Of a DNA stretch of 64,000 bases, positions 1-8,437 are shown in pieces. Origin of the DNA: Cellulomonas sp. KRMCY2 (GTDB lineage: Bacteria > Actinomycetota > Actinomycetes > Actinomycetales > Cellulomonadaceae). The DNA is taken from contig NZ_JAGF01000001.1 in NCBI RefSeq assembly GCF_000526515.1, positions 2,294,001 through 2,358,000 on the forward strand. The letters are read 5' to 3'. Position 1 is the first letter of the stretch, and every line of letters begins with the position of its first letter. The notes beneath the pieces were generated by a model. It saw only the letters and a list, made by a program, of their open reading frames with translations. It did not search any database and was not told the DNA's origin. The position numbers and the translations under genes are program-made.

Positions 1-272
1 ACGATGCCGCGCACGACGGCGCGACCGCCCTGCGGGTCGTCCGGGTCCGCCGCTGCCAGGGCGGCGCCGACGGCCGCGACGAGCGCCTCGCCCCGGTGGT
101 CGACGACGGCGAGGTAGAGGTCGAGCTTCGACGGGAAGTGCCGGTAGAGGACCGGCTTGCTCACCTGCGCGCGCTCGGCGATGTCGTCCATCGAGACGTG
201 GTGGAACCCCTCGCGCGCGAACAGGTCGAGGGCGACCGTGAGCACCTGGGCGCGGCGGGCGTCCCGCGCCAT
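1..272 (-). CDS. TetR-family transcriptional regulator, C-terminally cut by window edge
   Basis: The visible 90 N-terminal residues read as a TetR DNA-binding domain: MARDARRAQVLTVALDLF, then a helix-turn-helix with DDIAERAQVSKPVLYRHF and the typical FPSKLDLYLAVVD that ends it. TetR proteins are usually ligand-responsive repressors of neighbouring transport or metabolism genes; the ligand domain lies outside the window, so the signal is unknown. I chose the ATG at 272 because AGGAG sits 7 bases upstream. An in-frame GTG at 308 would add 12 residues (TETAPRPRSPR) but has no visible ribosome site. Transcription is divergent from the DUF3152 gene at 400, so the roughly 130 bases between them should hold promoters for both and possibly an autoregulatory operator. 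Function beyond the family is not inferable. Confidence 0.85.
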   Translation of the reverse strand, partial: MARDARRAQVLTVALDLFAREGFHHVSMDDIAERAQVSKPVLYRHFPSKLDLYLAVVDHRGEALVAAVGAALAAADPDDPQGGRAVVRGI

Positions 273-399
273 GCGGGGACTCCTGGGGCGCGGCGCGGTC
301 TCGGTCACGGATCGATGCTAGCCAGGTGCCGAGCAGGTCCAGAGCAGGTCCTGAGCACGACTGGCTGCTCCGGAGCGCGGTAGGTGCGACCATGGGTCG

Positions 400-1416
400 G
401 TGACCTCCGCCCATTCCGGGGCGCGGAGCCCGGCGCGGGCCCGACCCCGGACCCCACCGCGCCATGGCACAGGTCGGCGCTCGTGGCGCCCGCCGCGTGC
501 GCCGGGACAGCGGTTCGGTCCGCTGGCGCTCGCCGCCGGGGTCGCCGTCGGCCTGGCGGGCGGCGTCGTGACCGGGACCGCGATCGAGCGTTCGGGGGTC
601 GAGGCGACGGTCGCGGCGGCCGGGGTGTCCGTGTCCCGGCCGGACGAGGGCCTGCCCGGCCGGGGCGCCTTCGAACGGGTCGTCGGCGGCGTCGGTGCTG
701 CTGCCGAGGTGCCGTCCGACGGGTCGCCCACGCTGGTGGACAGCGTGCTCGTGGACAGCAGGGCGGACCAGGTCGGCCCGCCGTCGGCCGCGACCCCTGC
801 CGTACCGGTGGCCATCGATCCGTCGGCGCTCGACGCGGCGGGCCTGACGTTCGCCGACCGCGAGGCCGGTCTGCTGTCGACAGTCGTTCCGGACGGGCTC
901 AGCGGCGAGCTCGTCGTCGTGCCGGGCAGCGAACCGGCGCCGGCGCCCGAGCGCGCCGTGCGGACGGTCCGGGTCGAGGTCGAGGCGGGACTCGACGTTG
1001 ACGGTGAGATGTTCGCGCGGACGGTGATGGCGACCCTCAACGACCCGCGCGGCTGGGGCGCCGACGGCTCGGTGAGCTTCGCGCGGACCGACGGCGACGC
1101 CGACCTCCGGGTCGTCCTGGCCTCGCCGGGCACGGTCGACGACCTGTGCGCACCGCTGAGCACTGTCGGCGAGTACTCGTGCGGCAGCGACGGGGCTGCG
1201 GTCATCAACGACAAGCGCTGGGTCTTCACGACGCCCGACTTCGCCGACAAGACCCTGTACCGCCAGTACGTGATCAATCACGAGGTCGGTCACCTGCTCG
1301 GCCACGGGCACCTCGAGTGCCCGGGTCCCGGTGAGGTCGCGCCGCTGATGCAGCAGCAGACGGTCGGGGTCGCGCCGTGCATCGCGAACGGGTGGCCGTT
1401 CCCGGACGCCGCCTGA
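400..1416 (+). CDS. DUF3152 protein, membrane-anchored putative zinc metallopeptidase
   Basis: The protein has 338 residues and starts at GTG. A short cytoplasmic N-terminus is followed by one hydrophobic segment (about residues 44-65, rich in GVAVGLAGGVV), which looks like a membrane anchor or signal anchor. A low-complexity linker then leads into a C-terminal domain of about 150 residues. That domain contains NHEVGHLLGHGH near residues 290-302, matching the HExxHxxGxxH zinc site of metzincin-like peptidases, and two conserved cysteines (CPGPG, PCIANG). This is the actinobacterial DUF3152 pattern, predicted to act outside the membrane. The substrate is unknown. Seen directly: the anchor and zinc motif. 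Inferred: peptidase activity. The next gene starts 100 bases downstream on the same strand, without an obvious terminator. Confidence 0.8.
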   Translation: MTSAHSGARSPARARPRTPPRHGTGRRSWRPPRAPGQRFGPLALAAGVAVGLAGGVVTGTAIERSGVEATVAAAGVSVSRPDEGLPGRGAFERVVGGVGAAAEVPSDGSPTLVDSVLVDSRADQVGPPSAATPAVPVAIDPSALDAAGLTFADREAGLLSTVVPDGLSGELVVVPGSEPAPAPERAVRTVRVEVEAGLDVDGEMFARTVMATLNDPRGWGADGSVSFARTDGDADLRVVLASPGTVDDLCAPLSTVGEYSCGSDGAAVINDKRWVFTTPDFADKTLYRQYVINHEVGHLLGHGHLECPGPGEVAPLMQQQTVGVAPCIANGWPFPDAA

Positions 1417-1514
1417 CGCGAGGTGCGGCGCCGCCGCCCGTGTGAGCGCCGCCCGTCCCAGAGCCGCCCCGTGTCGGCGCCGCCGGTGTCAGCGCTGTGT
1501 GATGGGATCTGCGC

Positions 1515-4500
1515 GTGCCGTTGACCCTCCGCTCTCCCGCGCCACCGGCCGCGTGGCCGGTGCCGGACGACGACCAGCGGCGGGTCCTGGAGCACCGCGG
1601 GCCGGCCCTCCTCGTGCTCGGGCCGGCAGGCAGTGGTCGGACGACGACGGCGCTCGCGGTCGTCGCCGATCGCATCGACAGCGGAGAGGTCCGGCCGCAG
1701 GACGTCCTGCTGCTCGCGCCGACCCGTCGCGCGGCAGCCCGGCTGCGTGACGCGCTCTCGGCCAGGCTGCTCCGGACGACCGGCGTGCCGATCGTCAGGA
1801 CACCCGCCGCCGCGGCGTTCTCGGTGCTCCGGGCGCGTGACGCACTGCTCGGCGACCCGGCGCCGACCCTGATCAGCGGTCCCGAGCAGGACCTCGTCCT
1901 GGCCGAGCTCCTGGCGGGCCACGCCGAGGCCCAGGGCGTCGACATCGCGTGGCCGCCCCGCGTGCCTGCGCAGGCGCTGGGCCTGCGGGCCTTCCGCGAC
2001 GAGCTGCGCGACCTGCTGATGCGCGCGGCCGAGCGTGGGCTGCTACCCGCCGACCTCGAGGCGCTGGGCGTGCGTCACGCGCGACCGGAGTGGTCCGCCG
2101 CCGCCCGGCTGTACGCCGAGTACCTCGACGTGACCCGGCTGCGCGCCGCCACCCCCGACGCCGGTGCGCGCTACGACGCCGCCGTGGTCGTCGACGAGGC
2201 CGCCGATGCCCTGGAGACGTGGGATGCCGACCTGCCCGGTGCGACCCGTCCCCGGTGGCGCCTGGTGGTGGTCGACGACTACCAGGAGTCCACCGCCGCG
2301 ACGGTGCGGCTGCTGCACGTCCTGGTGGCCGACGGCGCGGCGCTGGTCCTGCTCGCCGACCCGGACCTTGCGGTCCAGACGTTCCGTGGAGCGCAGCCGG
2401 GCCTCGTGGCGGAGGCGACGGTCCCGACAGGCACCGGTGGGCTGGGCGCCTTCGGTGCGGACCAGATGGTCCTCGGTCGGGTCTGGCGGCACGGCCCCGA
2501 GCTGCGCCGGGTCGCGCGGCAGGTGACCGACGCGATCCATGGGACCGTTCGACGCCAGCGCACGGTCGGGCCGGCGACGGATGCGGCCGGTGACGTCGCC
2601 GTCCGGCTGCTCCGGTCGCCGGCGCAGGAGGCGGCCTGCATCGCCTACCTGCTGCGCGCGGCCCGGCTCGAGCACGGGCTGCCGTGGAGCGAGATGGCCG
2701 TCGTGGTGCGGTCGGGCGCCCAGGTCGCCGAGCTGCGACGCGCGCTGCTCGCCGCCGCGGTGCCGGTAGCGGTCCTCGGCAGCGACGTCCCGCTGCGTGC
2801 GGAGCCCGCCGTCCGCCCGTTGCTGCTCGCCCTGGCCACGGTGCTCGAGCCGGACGGTTTGACCGCCGACCGGGCCGCCGAGCTGCTCACGTCACCGCTC
2901 GGTGGGCTGGATGCCGTCGGTCTGCGCCGGCTGCGCCGGGCGCTCCGCTCCGAGGAGATCGCCGGCGGCGGGGTCCGGACGAGCGACCCGCTGCTCGTGG
3001 ATGCCCTGGCCGGTCCGGAGCGGTCCGTGACGCTCCCGGCGACGGTCCGACGCGCGGTGCAGCGGGTCGCGCGGGTGCTCGCGGCCGGTCGTCAGACCGT
3101 CGCCGGCTCGGGTGCGACAGCGCTCGACGTCCTGTGGTCGCTGTGGTCGACGGCGGGCCTGGCCGAGGCCTGGCGCCGGACCGCGCTGACCGGCGGGTCC
3201 GCAGGTGCGCGCGGTGACCGGGACCTCGACGCCGTGCTCGCGCTCTTCGCCGCGGCCGAACGGTTCGTCGACCGGATGCCGCAGGCGTCGCCGTCCGCGT
3301 TCCTCGAGCACCTGCAGTCCCAGGACCTGCCCGCGGACACCCTCGCGGCGCACGGCGACCTCGCCGAGTCGGTCGCCCTGCTCACCGCGGCAGGCGCTGC
3401 CGGAGGCCAGTGGGACCTCGTCGTGGTCGCGGGCGTGCAGGAGGGGGTGTGGCCCGACCTCCGGCTGCGCGACTCGCTGCTCGGGGCGCAGGACCTCGTC
3501 GACGTGCTCACCGGGCGCGGCGCGCGCAGCCACGGCGCGGACGGCTTCGCCGCCGCGCGCGCGGCGGTGCTCGACGACGAGCTGCGGGCCTTCGCCGTCG
3601 CTGTCTCGCGTGCACGCCGCTGCCTGGTCGTGACGGCGGTCAGCGACGCCGACCACCAGCCGTCGCCACTGCTCGATCTCGTCGAGCCCCGGCCGGAGAC
3701 GGTCGACCCGCTGCGGCAGTACACCCTTCTGCCGGACGACCTGCGGCTCCGCAGCGTGACCGGGGACGACGACGCACGCCGGATCACTGTGCCGCCTGCG
3801 CTCGACCTGCGCGCCGTCGTGGCGGGCTGCCGGGTCGAGCTCGAGTGCGCGCCGGAGGGCGAGGTCGACGCCACGCACCCGGCTGCCGTGCTGCTCGCGC
3901 GGCTTGCCGCGGAGCAGGTCTGCGGGGCCCTGCCCGACCAGTGGTACGGCGCGCCGGAGCTCAGCACCGAGGCCCCGTTGTGGCCGGCCGACGCCCTCGT
4001 GCCGCTCTCGCCGTCCAGGATCGAGTCGGCCGACACCTGCGCGCTGCGCTGGGCCCTCGAGGCGGCCGGCGGCACGGCCGCGAGCTCGGGCGAGCAGTCC
4101 CTCGGGACGCTCGTGCACTCGATCGCCGCTGAGCTGCCCACTGCGAGCCGGGCCGAGCTCGCCGCGGCGCTGGATCGTCGGTGGGGTGAGCTCGGGCTGC
4201 CGGACGGCTGGACCGGGGCCGTCCAGCGGCGCCGTGCGGACCGGATCATGACCCACCTCGCGCAGTACCTGGCGGGTGCGGACGAGGTGGTCGCGGTCGA
4301 GGCGGCGTTCACCGCCCAGATCGGACGGACCGTCCTGCGTGGCTCGGTCGACCGGCTCGAGCGCGTCACCGGCGCCGACGGCGGCCCGGACCGGCTCCGC
4401 GTCGTCGACCTCAAGACCGGCAAGACCCCGACGCCCGCAGCGAAGGCGACGCACAACGCGCAGCTCGGTGCCTACCAGCTCGCCGTCGACGCGGGTGCCT

Positions 4501-4847
4501 TCGACGACCTCCTCGACGGTGGCGGCCGCGACGAGCCGGGCGGCGCACCTGCTCCCGCGGCCGGTTCGCCTGCTCCCGCGGCGGGTTCGCCTGCTCCCGC
4601 GGCCGGCGAGCGCAGCGCGGGCGCGTCCCTGGTCTTCGTCGGCACCGGCAACCAGAACGTCGCCCTGCGCGACCAGACGGCCCTGGCACGGGACGCCGAG
4701 CCGGGCTGGGCGCTCGACCTGCTCGACCGGGTGGTGACGACGGTGTGCGGTTCGGCGATGTCCGCGACGCAGAACGACCTGTGCGCGATGTGTCCGGTTC
4801 GGCGTTCGTGCCCGCTGCAGGTCGAAGGGCGCGTGGTGGGCCGATGA
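1515..4847 (+). CDS. adnA: AdnA-like helicase-nuclease subunit of a RecBCD/AddAB-type DNA end-resection enzyme
   Basis: This 1110-residue protein joins an N-terminal UvrD-like motor to a C-terminal RecB-like PD-(D/E)XK nuclease. The phosphate-binding loop near residues 36-43 reads GPAGSGRT, so the usual lysine is arginine. The helicase DEYQD-type motif is DDYQE near 252, and motif VI is AVSRARR near 695. The nuclease motif VVDLKTGKT lies near 962. A cysteine at about 842 (CALRW) and a C-terminal CAMCPVRRSC match the four-cysteine pattern of Fe-S nucleases such as AddB. Its stop overlaps the start of the next subunit (ATGA), so the two are translationally coupled. In mycobacterial AdnAB the AdnB motor drives translocation and the AdnA motor is dispensable, which fits the altered loop here. 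The subunit letter is assigned by analogy and could be swapped. The start is GTG at 1515. Confidence 0.85.
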   Translation: MPLTLRSPAPPAAWPVPDDDQRRVLEHRGPALLVLGPAGSGRTTTALAVVADRIDSGEVRPQDVLLLAPTRRAAARLRDALSARLLRTTGVPIVRTPAAAAFSVLRARDALLGDPAPTLISGPEQDLVLAELLAGHAEAQGVDIAWPPRVPAQALGLRAFRDELRDLLMRAAERGLLPADLEALGVRHARPEWSAAARLYAEYLDVTRLRAATPDAGARYDAAVVVDEAADALETWDADLPGATRPRWRLVVVDDYQESTAATVRLLHVLVADGAALVLLADPDLAVQTFRGAQPGLVAEATVPTGTGGLGAFGADQMVLGRVWRHGPELRRVARQVTDAIHGTVRRQRTVGPATDAAGDVAVRLLRSPAQEAACIAYLLRAARLEHGLPWSEMAVVVRSGAQVAELRRALLAAAVPVAVLGSDVPLRAEPAVRPLLLALATVLEPDGLTADRAAELLTSPLGGLDAVGLRRLRRALRSEEIAGGGVRTSDPLLVDALAGPERSVTLPATVRRAVQRVARVLAAGRQTVAGSGATALDVLWSLWSTAGLAEAWRRTALTGGSAGARGDRDLDAVLALFAAAERFVDRMPQASPSAFLEHLQSQDLPADTLAAHGDLAESVALLTAAGAAGGQWDLVVVAGVQEGVWPDLRLRDSLLGAQDLVDVLTGRGARSHGADGFAAARAAVLDDELRAFAVAVSRARRCLVVTAVSDADHQPSPLLDLVEPRPETVDPLRQYTLLPDDLRLRSVTGDDDARRITVPPALDLRAVVAGCRVELECAPEGEVDATHPAAVLLARLAAEQVCGALPDQWYGAPELSTEAPLWPADALVPLSPSRIESADTCALRWALEAAGGTAASSGEQSLGTLVHSIAAELPTASRAELAAALDRRWGELGLPDGWTGAVQRRRADRIMTHLAQYLAGADEVVAVEAAFTAQIGRTVLRGSVDRLERVTGADGGPDRLRVVDLKTGKTPTPAAKATHNAQLGAYQLAVDAGAFDDLLDGGGRDEPGGAPAPAAGSPAPAAGSPAPAAGERSAGASLVFVGTGNQNVALRDQTALARDAEPGWALDLLDRVVTTVCGSAMSATQNDLCAMCPVRRSCPLQVEGRVVGR
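4548..4610 (+). repeat. Three tandem 21-bp units inside adnA
   Basis: Three nearly identical 21-base units encode PAPAAGS, PAPAAGS and PAPAAGE in frame. They form a proline-alanine linker between the DLKTGKT nuclease motif and the last nuclease strands. Confidence 0.9.
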
Positions 4848-7800
4848 GCGTCGACGCACGGGTCGAGGCTCCGCTCGACGCGATCGGCATCGCCGCGCTG
4901 CTCGGCAAGGCCGACGTCCCCTCCGCGGAGCAGGTTGCGGCCACGCAGGCCCCGCTGGAGCCGTTGCTGGTCGTGGCGGGCGCGGGCTCGGGCAAGACCG
5001 AGACGATGGCGGCCCGGGTGGTCCACCTCGTGGCGAACGGGCACGTCGCACCGGACCGTGTGCTCGGCCTGACCTTCACCCGGAAGGCCGCCGGGGAGCT
5101 CTCGCAGCGGGTCCGTGATCGGCTGCGTGCCCTCGAGCGCGCCCTGCGGGTCGACGGTGTCCGGCCGGCCTGGGTCCAGGACGATCACGGCACCGCCTTC
5201 GTGGTGCCGACCATCTCGACGTACAACGCCTATGCCGCCGGGCTGGTCGCCGACCACGCGCTGCGGATCGGCGTCGAGCCGTCGGCCCGCCTGCTCAGCG
5301 AGGCGGCCCGCTGGCAGCTCGCGCACGACGTCGTGGAGCACTGGTCGGCCGACCTCGGTGTCGACAGCGCCCCGTCGACGATCACGAAGGCAGTGCTGAG
5401 TCTCGCCGGTGAGCTCGCCGAGCACCTCGTCGCACCGGATCGGCTGCGGTCGACAGCTCAGGAGATCATCGAGGCGATCGCTGCGGTGCCGCACGCGGCA
5501 CCGGGTGTCAAGCCCCTGAGCAAGCACCTGGTGCCGGTCAGGGAGGTCGCGGGCTCGCTGGCCCTGCGCGCGTCGCTGGTCGACCTCGTCGAGGACTTCA
5601 CTGCCCGCAAGCGGGCGGCGGACGTGATCGACTTCGCCGACCAGGTGGCACTGGCCGCGCGGCTCGCGCGGGAGGTGCCCGAGGTGGGCGCGGGCGAGCG
5701 AGCCCGGTTCGGTGTCGTGCTGCTCGACGAGTACCAGGACACCTCGGTGGCCCAGCTCGTGCTGCTGCGCCACCTGTTCGGGGACCGGGCGAGCGACGGG
5801 CCGGGGCACCCGGTGACGGCCGTCGGTGACCCGCACCAGTCGATCTACGGCTGGCGGGGCGCGAGCGCAGGCGGGCTCGAACGCTTCGGGGTCGAGTTCC
5901 CCCGGCGGGACGGGACACCAGCAGCCGAGCTCACGTTGTCCACCTCCTGGCGCAACGACCGGGCCGTGCTCGGTGCGGCGAACCGGGTCGCTGCACCGCT
6001 GCGGGAGGCGGCGACGATCCCGCTGCCGGAGCTCGTCGCCCGGCCGTCGGCCGGGCCGGGCGCGGTCAGGATCCAGTTCCACGTGACGGCACAGGACGAG
6101 GCGGTCGCGGTCGCCGAGTTCGTCGCCGAGCACCGTGCCCGCGTGATGGCGGCCCGGCTCACGGCAGCCCCGGCGCCGCCGGTCCGAGCGGCCGCGGCCG
6201 AGCCCACACCGGGCACCCGACGGACCGGGCGGCGTCCGGTCGCGCCGGTCGCACCCGTCACGGCTGCGGTGCTGTGCCGCAAGCGCTCGCAGTTCCCGCT
6301 GCTGCACGCCGCGCTCCTGGCTCGCGGTCTGCCGGTCGAGGTCGTCGGCCTGGGTGGTCTGCTCACGACGCCCGAGGTCGTCGACCTCGTCGCGGCGCTC
6401 GAGGCCGCCCACGACCCGTCCCGCGGAGACTCGCTGATGCGGCTGCTCACCGGGCCGAGGGCCCGGATCGGGCTGGCGGACCTGCATGCGCTCGCCGACT
6501 GGTCGGGCGAGCTCGCGCGTCGGGCCGGGCTGCCGGGGCGCCGTCGGGTGACCTCTCACGTGGGCAGCGACCCGACGACGGGCCGGCCCGTGCCGGGCGA
6601 GGCGAACCGTGTCGTCGAACCGGACCGTGTCCTCGAATCGGACCGTGTCGTCGAACCGGACCGTGTCCTCGAAACGGAACGTGTCGTCGAACAGGACCGT
6701 GTCCTCGAACCCGATCCGATCGACGAGCGGAGCATCGTCGACGCGCTCGACGACCTGCCGCCCGAGACGTGGGTCAGCCCGGCCGGCAGGGCGCTGTCAC
6801 CGGCCGGCAGGGCTCGGTTGGCGGACCTCGCGGGTGTGCTGCGCAGCCTGCGGAGCCAGACCTTCCTGCCCGTGGTCGATCTCGTGGTCGAGGCCGAGCG
6901 GCTGCTCGGGCTCGACATCGAGGTCGCGGTGGCACGCGCGCGGGACGGTGCAGACGCACGGCACGACGTCGGTGCTGCGCGAGCCCATCTCGACGCCTTC
7001 AGGTCCGTGGCGGGCGGTTTCGGGGACGGCAGCGACACGGCGACGCTCGGCGCGTTCCTCGCCTGGCTCGACGCCGCTCAGCAGGAGGAACGTGGGCTCG
7101 AGTCCCCGGTGACCGAGATCGACCCGCATGCGGTGCAGATCCTGACGGTGCACGCCGCCAAGGGGCTCGAGTGGGACATCGTCGCCGTCCCCGGTCTCGT
7201 CGAGGGGACGTTCCCCACCGGTGCGCGCTCGTGGGGCTGGATCAAGGAGGCCGGTGCCCTGCCGACGCCGTTGCGTGGCGACCAGGCCGACCTGCCGTCG
7301 TTCCGGGTCGACGGCTGCGCAGACGTGGCGGAGCTCGCCGCGCGGATCGCGAGCTTCCGGGACGACCACGAGGAGCATCACCGTCGCGAGGAGCGCCGGC
7401 TCGCCTACGTCGCGTTCACGCGGGCCAAGTCGCACCTCCTGCTGACCGGGTCCTGGTGGCGCGGCGGGGCGCGTCCCGTCGAGCCCTCGGCGTTCCTGCT
7501 GGAGGTCATGGAGTCCGAGCCGGGCACCGTCGACCTGGGGCAGTGGGCACCGGACCCGCGGACCCCGGACGAGAACGGCATCGTGCCCCGGCCGGTGCCG
7601 CCGGTCCCGGCCGAGCAGGCGCCCGTGCTCTGGCCGTCCGCTCAGGTCTACGACGACGAGCGGCACGCCAGGCTCGAACGTGCAGCGGCGGCCGTTCGCG
7701 CTGCAGCGGCCGAGCTCGCCGTCTCCGGGCCCGGACGACCAGACCCCTCGCGCCGCGGCGGGCTCGACGACGTCGCGGACCTGCTCCTCGACGAGCGGCG

Positions 7801-8437
7801 CCGTGGTCGGGCCGAGCGGTCGGACGTGGCCCTGCCGGCGCACCTGTCGGCGTCGGCGGTCGTGCGGCTGGCCGCAGACCCGGACGGGTTCGCCCTCCAG
7901 CTGCGCCGCCCGGTCCCGCTCGAGCCCTCGACCCGCGCCCGACGCGGTACGACCTTCCATGCCTGGGTCGAGCGGTACTTCGGCGCCGCGACCCTCGTCG
8001 ACGTGGACGCGATGCCCGGCGCCGACGACGAGAGCGTCGGTGGGGACCCCGATCTGGACGCCCTGCAGCGGGTGTTCCTGGCCTCGCCGTGGGCCGGTCG
8101 GTCACCTCTGGCCGTCGAGGTGGACATCGAGACGCCGGTCGGCGGTGTCGTGCTGCGGTCCCGGATCGACGCGGTGTTCGCCGAGGGCGACGGCGTCGTG
8201 GTGGTCGACTGGAAGACCGGGCGTCCGCCGGCCGATCCGGCCGTGATCCGGACCAGGGAGATCCAGCTCGCGGTGTACCGACTGGCCTGGTCGCGGTGGA
8301 AGGGCGTGCCGCTCGACCGGGTGCGCGCAGCGTTCTTCTACGTCGGCTCGGGGCAGACGGTCCGACCCGAGCGCCTGCTGGGTCCGCAGGAGATCGAGGC
8401 GCTGGTCGGGTTCGGCGCGGCGGGTCAGCGCACCTGA
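4844..8437 (+). CDS. adnB: AdnB-like helicase-nuclease subunit, partner of the preceding gene
   Basis: The protein has 1197 residues, taking the ATG that overlaps the upstream stop codon. Near residues 45-53 it has an intact Walker A loop (GAGSGKTET), then GLTFTRKAAGEL (motif Ia), LDEYQDTS near 295, GDPHQSIYGWRG, the HAAKGLEWD motif V and VAFTRAKSHLL motif VI. A RecB-type nuclease follows, with VVVDWKTGRPP near 1120. No Fe-S cysteine set is seen in this subunit. It should be the active ATP-driven motor of the heterodimer that processes double-strand breaks. Unusual: a charged hexapeptide repeat (residues about 589-624) is inserted between the helicase subdomains, and the region around residues 430-465 is rich in alanine and proline. 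The 3' end overlaps the convergent phosphotransferase gene by 13 bases. Confidence 0.9.
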   Translation: MSVDARVEAPLDAIGIAALLGKADVPSAEQVAATQAPLEPLLVVAGAGSGKTETMAARVVHLVANGHVAPDRVLGLTFTRKAAGELSQRVRDRLRALERALRVDGVRPAWVQDDHGTAFVVPTISTYNAYAAGLVADHALRIGVEPSARLLSEAARWQLAHDVVEHWSADLGVDSAPSTITKAVLSLAGELAEHLVAPDRLRSTAQEIIEAIAAVPHAAPGVKPLSKHLVPVREVAGSLALRASLVDLVEDFTARKRAADVIDFADQVALAARLAREVPEVGAGERARFGVVLLDEYQDTSVAQLVLLRHLFGDRASDGPGHPVTAVGDPHQSIYGWRGASAGGLERFGVEFPRRDGTPAAELTLSTSWRNDRAVLGAANRVAAPLREAATIPLPELVARPSAGPGAVRIQFHVTAQDEAVAVAEFVAEHRARVMAARLTAAPAPPVRAAAAEPTPGTRRTGRRPVAPVAPVTAAVLCRKRSQFPLLHAALLARGLPVEVVGLGGLLTTPEVVDLVAALEAAHDPSRGDSLMRLLTGPRARIGLADLHALADWSGELARRAGLPGRRRVTSHVGSDPTTGRPVPGEANRVVEPDRVLESDRVVEPDRVLETERVVEQDRVLEPDPIDERSIVDALDDLPPETWVSPAGRALSPAGRARLADLAGVLRSLRSQTFLPVVDLVVEAERLLGLDIEVAVARARDGADARHDVGAARAHLDAFRSVAGGFGDGSDTATLGAFLAWLDAAQQEERGLESPVTEIDPHAVQILTVHAAKGLEWDIVAVPGLVEGTFPTGARSWGWIKEAGALPTPLRGDQADLPSFRVDGCADVAELAARIASFRDDHEEHHRREERRLAYVAFTRAKSHLLLTGSWWRGGARPVEPSAFLLEVMESEPGTVDLGQWAPDPRTPDENGIVPRPVPPVPAEQAPVLWPSAQVYDDERHARLERAAAAVRAAAAELAVSGPGRPDPSRRGGLDDVADLLLDERRRGRAERSDVALPAHLSASAVVRLAADPDGFALQLRRPVPLEPSTRARRGTTFHAWVERYFGAATLVDVDAMPGADDESVGGDPDLDALQRVFLASPWAGRSPLAVEVDIETPVGGVVLRSRIDAVFAEGDGVVVVDWKTGRPPADPAVIRTREIQLAVYRLAWSRWKGVPLDRVRAAFFYVGSGQTVRPERLLGPQEIEALVGFGAAGQRT
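6608..6715 (+). repeat. Six tandem 18-bp units inside adnB
   Basis: Six 18-base units, alternating CGTGTCGTCGAA and CGTGTCCTCGAA openings, encode R-V-(V/L)-E-x-(D/E) six times. The insertion keeps the frame and lies in an otherwise ordinary helicase. Confidence 0.95.

Noticed and set aside
2892-5051. Long minus-strand frame opposite adnA
   Set aside because: Shadow frame; the plus strand has full helicase and nuclease motifs with the correct starts and overlaps.
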